A DNA stretch of 64,000 nt from Pantoea sp. WMus005. GTDB lineage: Bacteria; Pseudomonadota; Gammaproteobacteria; Enterobacterales; Enterobacteriaceae. The translations under genes were made by a program, and so were the position numbers. Positions 9,120 through 16,966 of this stretch are shown piece by piece (the first letter of the stretch is position 1; every line of letters starts with the position of its first letter). The notes under the pieces are model-generated. The model saw nothing but the letters and a program-made list of their open reading frames with translations. It did no database searches and had not been told where the DNA came from. The stretch lies in the NCBI RefSeq assembly GCF_013415305.1, contig NZ_JACBXU010000001.1, positions 248,001-312,000 on the forward strand. Reading direction: 5' to 3'.

Positions 9120-10715
9120 ATGAGCACACTGCAGAACCTTGTGACTGCCTGTCAGGCTGATGAAACCCAACTGAAACAACAGGCACAGGCGCGAACGGAA
9201 AGCTGGCATCGCTGGACAACACCCGTCAGCGACAGTCACCCGACCGGTGAAGATCCCGGATACGACGATGATTTCCAGCGTATCCGTGAAGAGGTCAATA
9301 AACTCTCCGGCATCGATACTGCACTGATTTGCCAGCTGGCGGAAAAGCTGCTCACCACCACCGCCCTGGACATTCGTGTTGCCACCTATTACTGCTGGGC
9401 GCGCCTGCATCAGGATAGCGAAGCCGGGTTCGCCGAAGGACTGGAGTTGCTGGCCGGGATGCTGCAGCACTTTGGCACGCAGTTGCATCCGCAGCGCGAC
9501 CGAAGCCGTAAAGCCTCACTGGAGTGGCTGGCGGGCTCCCGCGTGCTCGACAGCCTGTCGCTGTATCCGGAAGTCGTGGGTGATGACGCACAGCGTACTG
9601 TCGGCGCGCTGTTGCTTATCCGGGAATGCCTGGAGTCAGAGCCGGAAGCCTCCCGGCCAGAGCTCAATGCGCTTTACAGCGCACTGGGATCCCGTCTGAT
9701 GAAAGCTGGCGGCGTGGATGCGGTGGTACCGCAGAACGCCAGCAGCACGCCAGCATTCGTACCTGACATGACGGGGAGCACGGCTCCCGTGCTGACCCGC
9801 ATCACGTCCGGACAGGATCTGCTGGCACAGGCCCGCACGCTGACGGGCTACCTGCGTGAACAGCCTGATGGCTGGCTTGCCGCACACCGGCTGATGAAAA
9901 GCCTGCGTCATGACACGCTGAGGGCGATCCCGGCTCCGGATGCGGAAGGGAAAACGCGCATCGAACCGCCGCGAGCAGATCAACGGGCTATGCTCAAGCG
10001 CCTGTACCTGCAGAAAAGCTGGTCGGAAATGCTGGAGCAGGCTGACAGTGCCTTTTCCCGTGGCGCCAACCATCTCTGGCTGGATCTGCAATGGTATATC
10101 CATCAGGCGCTACTGAAATCCGGGCAGAACGTCCTCGCAGAGATTATCGTGGCCGACCTGAAAGGGCTTCTTCGCCGCCTCACCGGGCTGGAAACCCTGG
10201 CCTTTAATGACGGGATGCCGTTTGCCGATGAGGTCACGCTGAACTGGATAAGCGAAAGCGTGCTGGACGATATGCCGGGCTGGAAAGATGAGCCCGTCAC
10301 CGCCATCAGTGCCATGGACAACGATATTCTGGCCCTGGAGCCGGAAGCGCTGGAGAAAGCGGACAGCGAAGGCCTTGATGCCACACTGCAGTGGCTTCAG
10401 ACCCGGCCGGGAACAGACAACGCCCGTGATAAATGGCTGCTGCGCCTGCTGATGGCCCGCGTGGCTGAGCAGAAGGGAAAGAATGAGCTGGCCCTTCATC
10501 TTCTGGGTGAACTCGATGGGACTGCACAGTCCATCACCCTGACACAGTGGACGCCAGAGCTGCTGTTTGAAGTCAAATCACGCCGCCTCCGGCTGCTGCG
10601 CATGAAAGCCACCCGCAGTGAAACCGACAAATCGCGCTTCCAGCCCGAGATGGATCTGCTTCTGGCGGGTCTTATCGCGCTTGACCCGGCAAGCAGCGCG
10701 GTACTGTGCGGATAA
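9120..10715 (+). CDS. tssA: Type VI secretion protein TssA (ImpA N-terminal domain)
   Basis: TssA primes baseplate assembly and caps or coordinates sheath polymerisation. The 531-residue protein starts at ATG 9120, after GGAGTGG. An ImpA-type N-terminal domain (residues ~50-170) shows the usual pattern: ALDIRVATYYCWARLH, then EGLELLAGMLQHFG and SLEWLAGSRVLDSL. The C-terminus has the long helical TssA extension, with KWLLRLLMARVAEQKGK and ELLFEVKSRRLRLLRMKA. The length fits a full-length TssA rather than the shorter VasJ-type forms. It lies between tssM and a PAAR gene in one apparent transcript. A second ImpA-domain protein, of VasL type, is encoded at 16967-18352. Confidence 0.9.
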   Translation: MSTLQNLVTACQADETQLKQQAQARTESWHRWTTPVSDSHPTGEDPGYDDDFQRIREEVNKLSGIDTALICQLAEKLLTTTALDIRVATYYCWARLHQDSEAGFAEGLELLAGMLQHFGTQLHPQRDRSRKASLEWLAGSRVLDSLSLYPEVVGDDAQRTVGALLLIRECLESEPEASRPELNALYSALGSRLMKAGGVDAVVPQNASSTPAFVPDMTGSTAPVLTRITSGQDLLAQARTLTGYLREQPDGWLAAHRLMKSLRHDTLRAIPAPDAEGKTRIEPPRADQRAMLKRLYLQKSWSEMLEQADSAFSRGANHLWLDLQWYIHQALLKSGQNVLAEIIVADLKGLLRRLTGLETLAFNDGMPFADEVTLNWISESVLDDMPGWKDEPVTAISAMDNDILALEPEALEKADSEGLDATLQWLQTRPGTDNARDKWLLRLLMARVAEQKGKNELALHLLGELDGTAQSITLTQWTPELLFEVKSRRLRLLRMKATRSETDKSRFQPEMDLLLAGLIALDPASSAVLCG

Positions 10716-10746
10716 TCAGGACTGAATTTATCAAGGAGAGCCACAC

Positions 10747-11274
10747 ATGGCAGAAGGTAACTATCTGGTACAGGGTGATAAAACAACCTGTGGCGGGAGA
10801 ATAACGACGGGTGCAGAGGATCACACCCTTTTTGATAAACCCGTTGCCAGAGAGCGGGACAGTGTGACCTGTGGTAAGCATGCCGGGCTTTTTAAAATTG
10901 CCGGCGGTATCGATAACGACACCATTCATGACCGGCGTATGGCTGGCACCCTCGACAGTTACAGCACCTGCCCCTGCAAAGCAAAATTTATTCCGTCGAT
11001 GCTGGATGATACGTATGAGGAGAGCAGTGGAGCATCTACAACAGAATCAGCAGCAGGCTTTGCAGCACCTGTGCAAACTTCGCCAGAATTGCCGGGTTAT
11101 CTGACCGGTAAGCAAAAGCCGACTGGCTTTGTACCTGATTATCCAGTTTTACGGAATACTCATGATTTACCAGATGGTAATTTGAGGGCTATGCTAAGGC
11201 AAACTAATCAGGATGTGATGCTGCTTACTCTTCTTATGTCGCAGCCGCTTACAGGACTATTGATTTCATTTTGA
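10747..11274 (+). CDS. PAAR-domain spike-tip protein, C-terminally truncated
   Basis: PAAR proteins sharpen the VgrG tip and often carry a toxin domain. Residues ~1-90 match the PAAR/DUF4150-like fold: YLVQGDKTTCGGRITTG, RERDSVTCGKHAG, GGIDNDTIHDRRMAGTLDSY, then CPCKAKFIP. A linker and the segment LPDGNLRAMLRQTNQDVMLL follow. The reading frame then ends abruptly at 11274. The other frame, open from 11208, continues a typical PAAR-effector middle/C-terminus, with AAYRTIDFILNDERSLAEF. From memory of related PAAR effectors, about 100 or more residues normally lie between these two segments, so an internal deletion with a frame change is likely. The PAAR tip itself looks intact and may still be assembled. 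AGGAGAG precedes ATG 10747. Confidence 0.82.
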   Translation: MAEGNYLVQGDKTTCGGRITTGAEDHTLFDKPVARERDSVTCGKHAGLFKIAGGIDNDTIHDRRMAGTLDSYSTCPCKAKFIPSMLDDTYEESSGASTTESAAGFAAPVQTSPELPGYLTGKQKPTGFVPDYPVLRNTHDLPDGNLRAMLRQTNQDVMLLTLLMSQPLTGLLISF

Positions 11275-11669
11275 ACGATGAGAGGTCTTTAGCGGAATTC
11301 ATAGGATCTCTGGCTACTGATGTAGTGAAAATCGGCATTGTATCAGTAGTCACATTTGTCGTTGGAAGTGTCGTAGTGACCCCGTTGATTGCATTTAACC
11401 TTGTAATCGTCATTGGCGTTGGATTTTTTGCTGCCTGGGGTTTAAATAAGCTGGACCAGAAATTTGGTGTGACAGACAAAGTAGTTGAGTACATTGATGC
11501 GGCTCAACAAGAATTTGCTGAAAAAGCTAGAGAAATGGAAGATGGTTTTTGGGACTTAGGTTCTATGCTTGCAGGGAAAATGTTAATAAAAGGAAAGCAA
11601 ATTATAGAATCAGAGATTAGAGGATATTTGAGAGGTTCGATTGGTGATATTACCAAAAGGACATACTAA
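11271..11669 (+). pseudogene. C-terminal membrane part of the PAAR effector, separated by deletion/frameshift
   Basis: This 132-codon frame can only start at a TTG (11271) that overlaps the PAAR stop as TTGA. The same frame is open from 11208 and reads AYSSYVAAAYRTIDFILNDE before that TTG, so it is the detached C-terminal part of the PAAR effector rather than a separate gene. It has two adjacent hydrophobic segments (residues ~17-60: VVKIGIVSVVTFVVGSVV, then LVIVIGVGFFAAW). A helical, charged tail follows (EYIDAAQQEFAEKAREMEDG), as in membrane-inserting PAAR effectors. The downstream DUF1240-like genes would be the cognate immunity genes. Whether the short frame is translated by coupling is unknown. 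Confidence 0.6.
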
Positions 11670-11672
11670 TAT

Positions 11673-12110
11673 ATGAATAAAAAAGCCAAGACTGTTTTTT
11701 CAGTTGTTATATTGTTGGTTGTTTCTATTGTGTCATTTTGCTTTTGGTTGAGCGAAATCTCTGATTATCTGGAATTCCCTGAAGAGATTGTTTTTTCGTG
11801 GATATCATTAAGTCTTATATCGATACCGATAATGTTTGCATTTCCCTTATACTGGTTTTTCCTCTCACTTCGACATGGGGAGAAATATGCACTAAAAAAA
11901 ATTAATGGAATTATGCCGCTTTTTAAGCTTATGTGTGTGTTTACTTTTGCATTATCATGTGCAATGTCGTTTGGTTATTTATCAGCACTAAAAAGCAAAG
12001 GTTATACTCTTTGCTCGGGAGTACCCTCTGGATGGACACCAGGAACAGCAAGTAAATATGTAGTAGATAAAAAATTATGTTTCAGTTCGGGTTTGCAACA
12101 TGAAAGATAG
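11673..12110 (+). CDS. DUF1240-like membrane protein, probable immunity protein to the PAAR effector
   Basis: A 145-residue protein with three or four membrane segments: ~6-26, ~40-62 and ~84-104. A conserved C-terminal signature follows (GYTLCSGVPSGWTPGTASKY, then a Cys near the end). This CxGxPSGWxPGxAxxY pattern is what I associate with DUF1240 proteins found next to T6SS PAAR effectors in enterobacteria. The start is 3 nt after the preceding stop, so expression is coupled. An inner-membrane immunity protein fits a membrane-inserting effector. A paralogue follows at once, with an 11-nt overlap. The family assignment is from memory; the immunity role is inferred. Confidence 0.65.
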   Translation: MNKKAKTVFSVVILLVVSIVSFCFWLSEISDYLEFPEEIVFSWISLSLISIPIMFAFPLYWFFLSLRHGEKYALKKINGIMPLFKLMCVFTFALSCAMSFGYLSALKSKGYTLCSGVPSGWTPGTASKYVVDKKLCFSSGLQHER

Positions 12111-12520
12111 AGTCCGCGCATTTTTCGCTATCATTATCATTCCTGGGTTGTGCTCTCTGAGTTTTTATCTTGAGGGAAGTATATTTAAAGAATATTTCAG
12201 CGTTGGTGATGAGATTGTTTTTTTCATGGTTAACCGTTGCTTTGGTTGCGTTGCCTTTTGTAATGATATTCCCACTGGTCTATTTTATTCTGGCCCTCTT
12301 CAAGGGCAAAGAGTTTGCTTTCAGGAAGATTGATTACTATGTCGTTTATTTAAAATGGTGTTGCATTACTATCGTTGTACCAGGTTTGTTGTACTCCATC
12401 CTCTATCCAAAAGAGCTGATTAGCAGAGGATATGTACGCTGCAATGGCATTCCATCGGGTTGGACGCCAGGTACAGCCACTCGTTATGTAAAAGAAAGAT
12501 TTTCCTGTAAACCATATTGA
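12100..12520 (+). pseudogene. Second DUF1240-like immunity gene, broken by a +1 frameshift in a T7 tract
   Basis: This is a tandem paralogue of the gene just upstream, split across two frames. The first frame (ATG 12100) reads to GDEIVFFM and then runs into unrelated sequence, stopping at 12333. The next frame picks up FSWLTVALVALP at 12218 and continues through GYVRCNGIPSGWTPGTATRY to 12520. The switch lies exactly at a run of seven T (12218-12224). At the matching place in the intact paralogue (GAGATTG then T6, near 11791) the run has six T. One extra T therefore explains the break. It could be real decay, a reversible slippage switch, or a homopolymer sequencing error. Confidence 0.72.
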
Positions 12521-12610
12521 TGAGCGACCTTTTCTATTTGAAGTCGCCTGTCGATTTTTGGAATTCCCTTCATCGCTCATCATGCAGTAATTAACTAAAC
12601 AGAAACTACT

Positions 12611-14365
12611 ATGGACGACTTAACCCTGCGTTATTACGACGCCGAAATGCGCTACCTGCTTGAAGCAGGTGAAGAATTTGCCCGTGCTCACCCCGAGCAG
12701 GCGGCGATGCTCAATCTTGATAAAGCGGGCGCCCGTGACCCGTATGTCGAACGCCTGTTCGAAGGCTTTGCGTTCCTGATGGGGCGTCTTCGCGAGAAGC
12801 TGGACGACGATCTGCCGGAACTGACCGAAGGGCTGGTCAGCCTGCTGTGGCCGCATTATCTGCGCACCATCCCATCGCTATCCGTGGTCGAGTTTTCTCC
12901 CGACTGGCGTGAAATGAAGGAGCCGATGCGGATAGCAAAAGGCTTCGAGGTCCATTCCCGACCCATTGGTGAGAAGGGCACGCGCTGCCGCTATACCACA
13001 ACAAAAGAAATAAGCCTCCAGCCGCTGTCGCTTGCGCGGGCGAGTCTGGCCACCGATCCGGATGGCCGCTCCGTCGTGACGCTGCGTTTCAGTTGTAGCA
13101 AACTGGCGGACTGGAGCCGCATTGATCTCAGCTATCTTCCTCTCTATCTCAATGCTGACGCACCGCTAGCCTGTGCCATGCACGAAGCCTTTACTATGAA
13201 CGTGGCCCGGATGTGGTTGCGTCTTCCCGGAGATGTGGACAGAAGACCATTTGATGGTCACTTTACTGCGCTTGGGTTCGGTGACGACGATGCGCTGTGG
13301 CCGGCGGGAAACAGCATTTTCAGCGGCTACCAGCTGCTGCTGGAGTACTTCACGTTCCGTGAGAAATTCATGTTCACCGGGCTGCGGAGTCTGGATACCG
13401 TGGCTTTCCCGGCTGAGCTTCCCTGGTTTGAAGTCGACGTCGTGCTGGCCGAACGCTGGGAGCATGACTTCAGCTTTACGGAAAAACATTTGCGGCTGAA
13501 CTGCGTGTCGGTGATTAATCTGTTCCCGCTTGAATCTGATCCGCTAACGCTCAACTCGCTGCAGACGGAATACATGCTGCGCCCGATGCGCGTGCAGGAT
13601 GGTCATACCGAGATCTACGCGGTGGATTCGGTGGTGCCATCGAGCCAGCATACCTACGTGCCGTTCTCAAGCTTCCGGCACAGAGGCGGCATGATGCGCC
13701 ATGAAGCACCGGAATATTATTATCACACCCGCGTACGGCGCGGTCCTTCAGGGTTGCATAACACCTGGCTTATCCTCGGCGGCGAAGCGTTTGATAATCA
13801 CACCGTGCCGGAAGACGAAAGCCTGTCGCTGGCGCTGACCGGGACCAACGGGCAGTTGCCGCGCCGCGCCCTGCAGAGCACCGTTCTCGATACGGTAATG
13901 AAAACCACCTCCGCCAGTATTACCGTGCGTAATCTCTGTGCCCCAACGCTGCCCTGTTATCCGCCAGCCCAGGATCGTTTTCACTGGCGTGTGCTGAGCC
14001 ATCTTGGCAGCAGTTTTCTTTCGATGATGGATAACGCGGAAGTGCTGCGTGGGACGCTGGCGCTGTATGAGTGGACTAACAGCGAGATAAACCGCCGTCG
14101 CCTCGAAGCCATCATTGAGGTTAAACACAGAGAAACCGAGCGCTTTGAGCAGGGCTATCTGGTCCGTGGCGTACAGATTGAGGTGACGCTCGACAGCCAT
14201 GGCTTTGCCGGGCGCGGCGACATCTGTCTGTTTGGTGAAATGCTGAGCCGCTTCTTTGCCCTCTATACCGATATCTACCTGTTTAATCGCCTGATTATCA
14301 TCTTGCAACCAGCCGGAGAGCGCCTGGAATGGGAAGAGAAGCACAATCGCCGCATTCCCGGCTGA
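12611..14365 (+). CDS. tssF: Type VI secretion baseplate subunit TssF
   Basis: TssF and TssG, with TssK and TssE, build the wedge of the T6SS baseplate. The 584-residue protein has the diagnostic TssF N-terminus: LTLRYYDAEMRYLLEAGEEF, then DPYVERLFEGFAFLMGRLRE and LLWPHYLRTIPSLSVVEF. Near the C-terminus are SEINRRRLEAIIEVKHR and RGVQIEVTL, followed by FGEMLSRFFALYTDIYLFNR. The length is normal for the family. The ribosome site before ATG 12611 is weak. The gene overlaps tssG by 37 nt. GC returns to the chromosomal level here after the AT-rich effector cassette. Confidence 0.94.
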   Translation: MDDLTLRYYDAEMRYLLEAGEEFARAHPEQAAMLNLDKAGARDPYVERLFEGFAFLMGRLREKLDDDLPELTEGLVSLLWPHYLRTIPSLSVVEFSPDWREMKEPMRIAKGFEVHSRPIGEKGTRCRYTTTKEISLQPLSLARASLATDPDGRSVVTLRFSCSKLADWSRIDLSYLPLYLNADAPLACAMHEAFTMNVARMWLRLPGDVDRRPFDGHFTALGFGDDDALWPAGNSIFSGYQLLLEYFTFREKFMFTGLRSLDTVAFPAELPWFEVDVVLAERWEHDFSFTEKHLRLNCVSVINLFPLESDPLTLNSLQTEYMLRPMRVQDGHTEIYAVDSVVPSSQHTYVPFSSFRHRGGMMRHEAPEYYYHTRVRRGPSGLHNTWLILGGEAFDNHTVPEDESLSLALTGTNGQLPRRALQSTVLDTVMKTTSASITVRNLCAPTLPCYPPAQDRFHWRVLSHLGSSFLSMMDNAEVLRGTLALYEWTNSEINRRRLEAIIEVKHRETERFEQGYLVRGVQIEVTLDSHGFAGRGDICLFGEMLSRFFALYTDIYLFNRLIIILQPAGERLEWEEKHNRRIPG

Positions 14366-15414
14366 CCCCGCGGCTGGAAGCCGACCTGCACCGCATTAAC
14401 TTTTACCGCTTCTGCCAGCTACTGGAGAAACGCAATCCAGGCAGACCGCTGATGGGTTCAACCAGCCATCCGGCTGATGACCCGGTGCGTTTTGCCCCGC
14501 ATCCGGGAATGGGCTTTCCGGCCAGTGAGCTGAAGGCCGTCGAATACGACGAGGATGACGACCGTAAATCGCCGGTTGTTCGCACCACTTTTATGGGCAT
14601 GTACGGCGTCGATTCACCATTACCGACAGCCTATCTCGATGACATCACGCTGCGCACGGAAGGGCACGAGGCGCTGCAGAGTTTTCTCGATATCTTCAGC
14701 CACCGCATTCTGACGCAGTTTTACCGCATCTGGCGTAAATACTCTTACCCGGCAAGCTTCGAGCCCGGCGGGACTGACAGTATTTCACAGTCGCTGCTGG
14801 GCCTGGTAGGACTCGGCATTCCCGGAACGGCGAAAAATATCGCCACTCCGGTCTCGCGATTTCTGGCACTGCTTGGTGTGTTACAGCAGCCCGGAAAAAC
14901 CCAGCAGGGGATGCAGGCACTAGTCAGTTTGCTGGCGCCGCATACCCGGGTACAGGTCAGTCCGTACTGTCTGCGCCCAGTAGAAATCATCCAGCCGCTG
15001 GGCTTTTACGGCGATGAGGATTTTCTGCTGGACGGCAACACGCTGCTCGGTGAGGAAGCGATGGATGCCAACAGTCAGCTGCTGATTGCACTCTCGACAG
15101 AAGATGAAAAAGAGTCGCAGGGCTGGAAACCGGACGGTCTGCTGTACCAGGATTTTCTGGTGATGCTGCGGGTCTATCTGGGCTGGCGCTTTAAGGCAAA
15201 AATCACCCTGACCACCAGTATCCGTCTGCTGGCCGCGCCGCCTCTGGGCGAAGGCCCGTTCTGGCTCGGCATGAATGGCGTGCTGGGCGCAGAAGAAGGG
15301 GAGCTGGCGGACGATATTCCGCAAACCTTTACCACAGAACTGGGTTATTACATGGGGCTGGAGCCCGCCACACCACAACAAGGAAACCGATGTGTTACGT
15401 ACAAGTTTGATTAA
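14329..15414 (+). CDS. tssG: Type VI secretion baseplate subunit TssG
   Basis: A 361-residue TssG, the partner of TssF in the baseplate wedge. Recognisable segments are HRINFYRFCQLLEKR near residue 25, VRFAPHPGMGFPASEL, then RTTFMGMYGVDSPLPTAYLD (~90-110) and FLDIFSHRILTQFYRIWRKY (~122-141). The start ATG 14329 lies inside the tssF end. The stop at 15414 lies 23 nt inside the tssJ frame, so F, G and J are translationally linked. Length and order are normal. No defect seen. Confidence 0.93.
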   Translation: MGREAQSPHSRLTPRLEADLHRINFYRFCQLLEKRNPGRPLMGSTSHPADDPVRFAPHPGMGFPASELKAVEYDEDDDRKSPVVRTTFMGMYGVDSPLPTAYLDDITLRTEGHEALQSFLDIFSHRILTQFYRIWRKYSYPASFEPGGTDSISQSLLGLVGLGIPGTAKNIATPVSRFLALLGVLQQPGKTQQGMQALVSLLAPHTRVQVSPYCLRPVEIIQPLGFYGDEDFLLDGNTLLGEEAMDANSQLLIALSTEDEKESQGWKPDGLLYQDFLVMLRVYLGWRFKAKITLTTSIRLLAAPPLGEGPFWLGMNGVLGAEEGELADDIPQTFTTELGYYMGLEPATPQQGNRCVTYKFD

Positions 15415-15928
15415 ATCCACATGCTGCCTTCTGGCACTCAGCCTGACCGGCTGTGGCGTAACGCAGGATATCTCTGATGGCACCAAATCGGCCTACACAG
15501 CCATTTTCTACAAGAAGATAAAGTTGCTGCACCTGGACTTCACGGCCCGCGAAGCCCTGAACACGGATGCCCGTGAAAGCAACGCGTTATCCGAATCCGT
15601 TATGGTTCGTGTCTACCAGCTCAAAGACCGCAAAACCTTCGACAAAACGGTTTATCAGCAGCTCCTTAAAGATGGCGACACTATTCTGAAAGACGACCTG
15701 CTGGCGACGCGCGATGTGGTGGTGAAACCGGGCGGTGATGCGAACCTGGATATGCCGATGGAAACCGATGCGCAGTTCGTGGCCGTAGTAGGACTGTTCC
15801 GCCATCCGGATATGGTCAACAACACCTGGAAGCTGGTTATCCAGCGTGACGACCTGGATCCGGATAAGCCGCGTATTCTGGAAGCCGGGAATAACCATCT
15901 GACGCTGCAACCATTGAAGGATGACTAA
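15392..15928 (+). CDS. tssJ: Type VI secretion outer-membrane lipoprotein TssJ
   Basis: TssJ anchors the membrane complex to the outer membrane by binding the TssM periplasmic end. GTG 15392 is chosen because it gives a proper lipoprotein signal (LRTSLIKSTCCLLALSLTGC, lipobox LTGC with the lipidated Cys at residue 20) and follows AAGGAAACC. An in-frame ATG far upstream lies inside tssG and would bury the signal. The mature part is a beta-sandwich: VRVYQLKDRKTFDKTVYQQL, LATRDVVVKPGGDANLDMPM and FVAVVGLFRHPD. The protein has 178 residues. Its stop overlaps the tssE start as TAATG. Confidence 0.92.
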   Translation: MLRTSLIKSTCCLLALSLTGCGVTQDISDGTKSAYTAIFYKKIKLLHLDFTAREALNTDARESNALSESVMVRVYQLKDRKTFDKTVYQQLLKDGDTILKDDLLATRDVVVKPGGDANLDMPMETDAQFVAVVGLFRHPDMVNNTWKLVIQRDDLDPDKPRILEAGNNHLTLQPLKDD

Positions 15929-16383
15929 TGCCCCAGGGACATCACACGCCGTCGCTGTATGAAATGCTCACCGGCCATTTTACCGGCGGGCTTCCTCTGC
16001 AACAGGTCAATGAACAAAACCAGGTCATCCTCTCAGTGCTCGACAACATGCAGCGCATTCTCAACTGCCGCGCCGGGACGCTGGCGCATCTTCCTGATTA
16101 CGGCCTGCCGGATATGACCAAAATTTTACAGGGGATGCCGGGTACCGCCCATGAGCTGATGGGGACCCTGTCTGAGGTGCTGCTGAAATATGAGCCCCGC
16201 CTAAAAAAAATAGCGGTCGTTCTGCTGGAGCAGAACGTTCCCGGTGAACTGCGCTACGCCATTGATGCTGAGCTGAAGGGCATTGGCTTCGTGCGCTATG
16301 GAACCGAGTTTATGCCGGAAGGGCGTGTTCTCCTGCGACATCTTAAGCAACAACAGTATCTTGACACAACAACCCGTCTGTAA
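15928..16383 (+). CDS. tssE: Type VI secretion baseplate subunit TssE (gp25-like)
   Basis: TssE is the phage gp25-like baseplate protein that nucleates sheath assembly. The 151-residue protein shows the family pattern SLYEMLTGHF at the start, then NMQRILNCRAGTLAHLPDYG (~50-69) and GLPDMTKILQGMP. The basic C-terminal half ends in EFMPEGRVLLRHLKQQ. The ATG overlaps the tssJ stop by one base. It lies directly before a decayed accessory gene. The call is firm. Confidence 0.9.
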   Translation: MPQGHHTPSLYEMLTGHFTGGLPLQQVNEQNQVILSVLDNMQRILNCRAGTLAHLPDYGLPDMTKILQGMPGTAHELMGTLSEVLLKYEPRLKKIAVVLLEQNVPGELRYAIDAELKGIGFVRYGTEFMPEGRVLLRHLKQQQYLDTTTRL

Positions 16384-16397
16384 GGCCAGATAACACC

Positions 16398-16846
16398 CTG
16401 TCAGTAAAATCACAGTTCCTCAAAAAACTGCAGGCCAGACAGTCTGCCCCGGTCTCGTTTGCCAGCAAGACTCAGGCCGATATTGCAGACTTTCGCCTGC
16501 GAATAACGCAGCTTCAGGAACAGATGGACATGTGGCTGGTGGATACCGGACTAAGTGTGGAGGCGTTCACGGCATCCGTCACGGACCTGCTGGTGGAGGG
16601 CGGGGCTTTTGATATTTCCGGTATCGTCCTGCGTGTCGACAACCGGGCCGTAAAGTTTGTGCCGGTATTTTTGTACGGCCAGGGCATGACCGGATGCATG
16701 GAGGTGACCTTTCATGATGGAGGGAATGTGACGTCACTGGGACGTTTGTTCATGCGGTCAGGTACCACGAACAACTGGATCTTTACTCCCCCATGTACAT
16801 TATCTCGCCCTGGCAGTGTTTTGATGAAAGTACATTTTTAGTTTGA
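16398..16846 (+). pseudogene. T6SS accessory gene with CTG in place of a normal start and a frameshift near the 3' end
   Basis: The frame is open from just after the tssE stop. It reads SVKSQFLKKLQARQSAPVSF directly after CTG 16398, with an AAGG at 16382-16385. An ATG-to-CTG change at 16398 would explain the missing normal start; otherwise translation begins at the internal ATG 16524. The protein continues with VTDLLVEGGAFDISGIVLRV and VKFVPVFLYGQGMTG. After TNNWIFTPP the frame gives an unlikely tail ending at 16841. One extra C in the run at 16789-16793 would instead continue as MYIISPWQCFDESTFLV to TGA 16846. So the gene probably lost one C. Product unrecognised beyond its T6SS context; it may still make a shortened protein. 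Confidence 0.5.
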
Positions 16847-16966
16847 TCCTAACGCTTCTGCCATAGCTGCGGATATTACAGTACCTGTCTCCTTGAATAT
16901 GCAGAAAGCGAAGCTGCTAAACGATAACCTTCAATAGTTCCTTATACGCCAAATGGACGACTGGTC

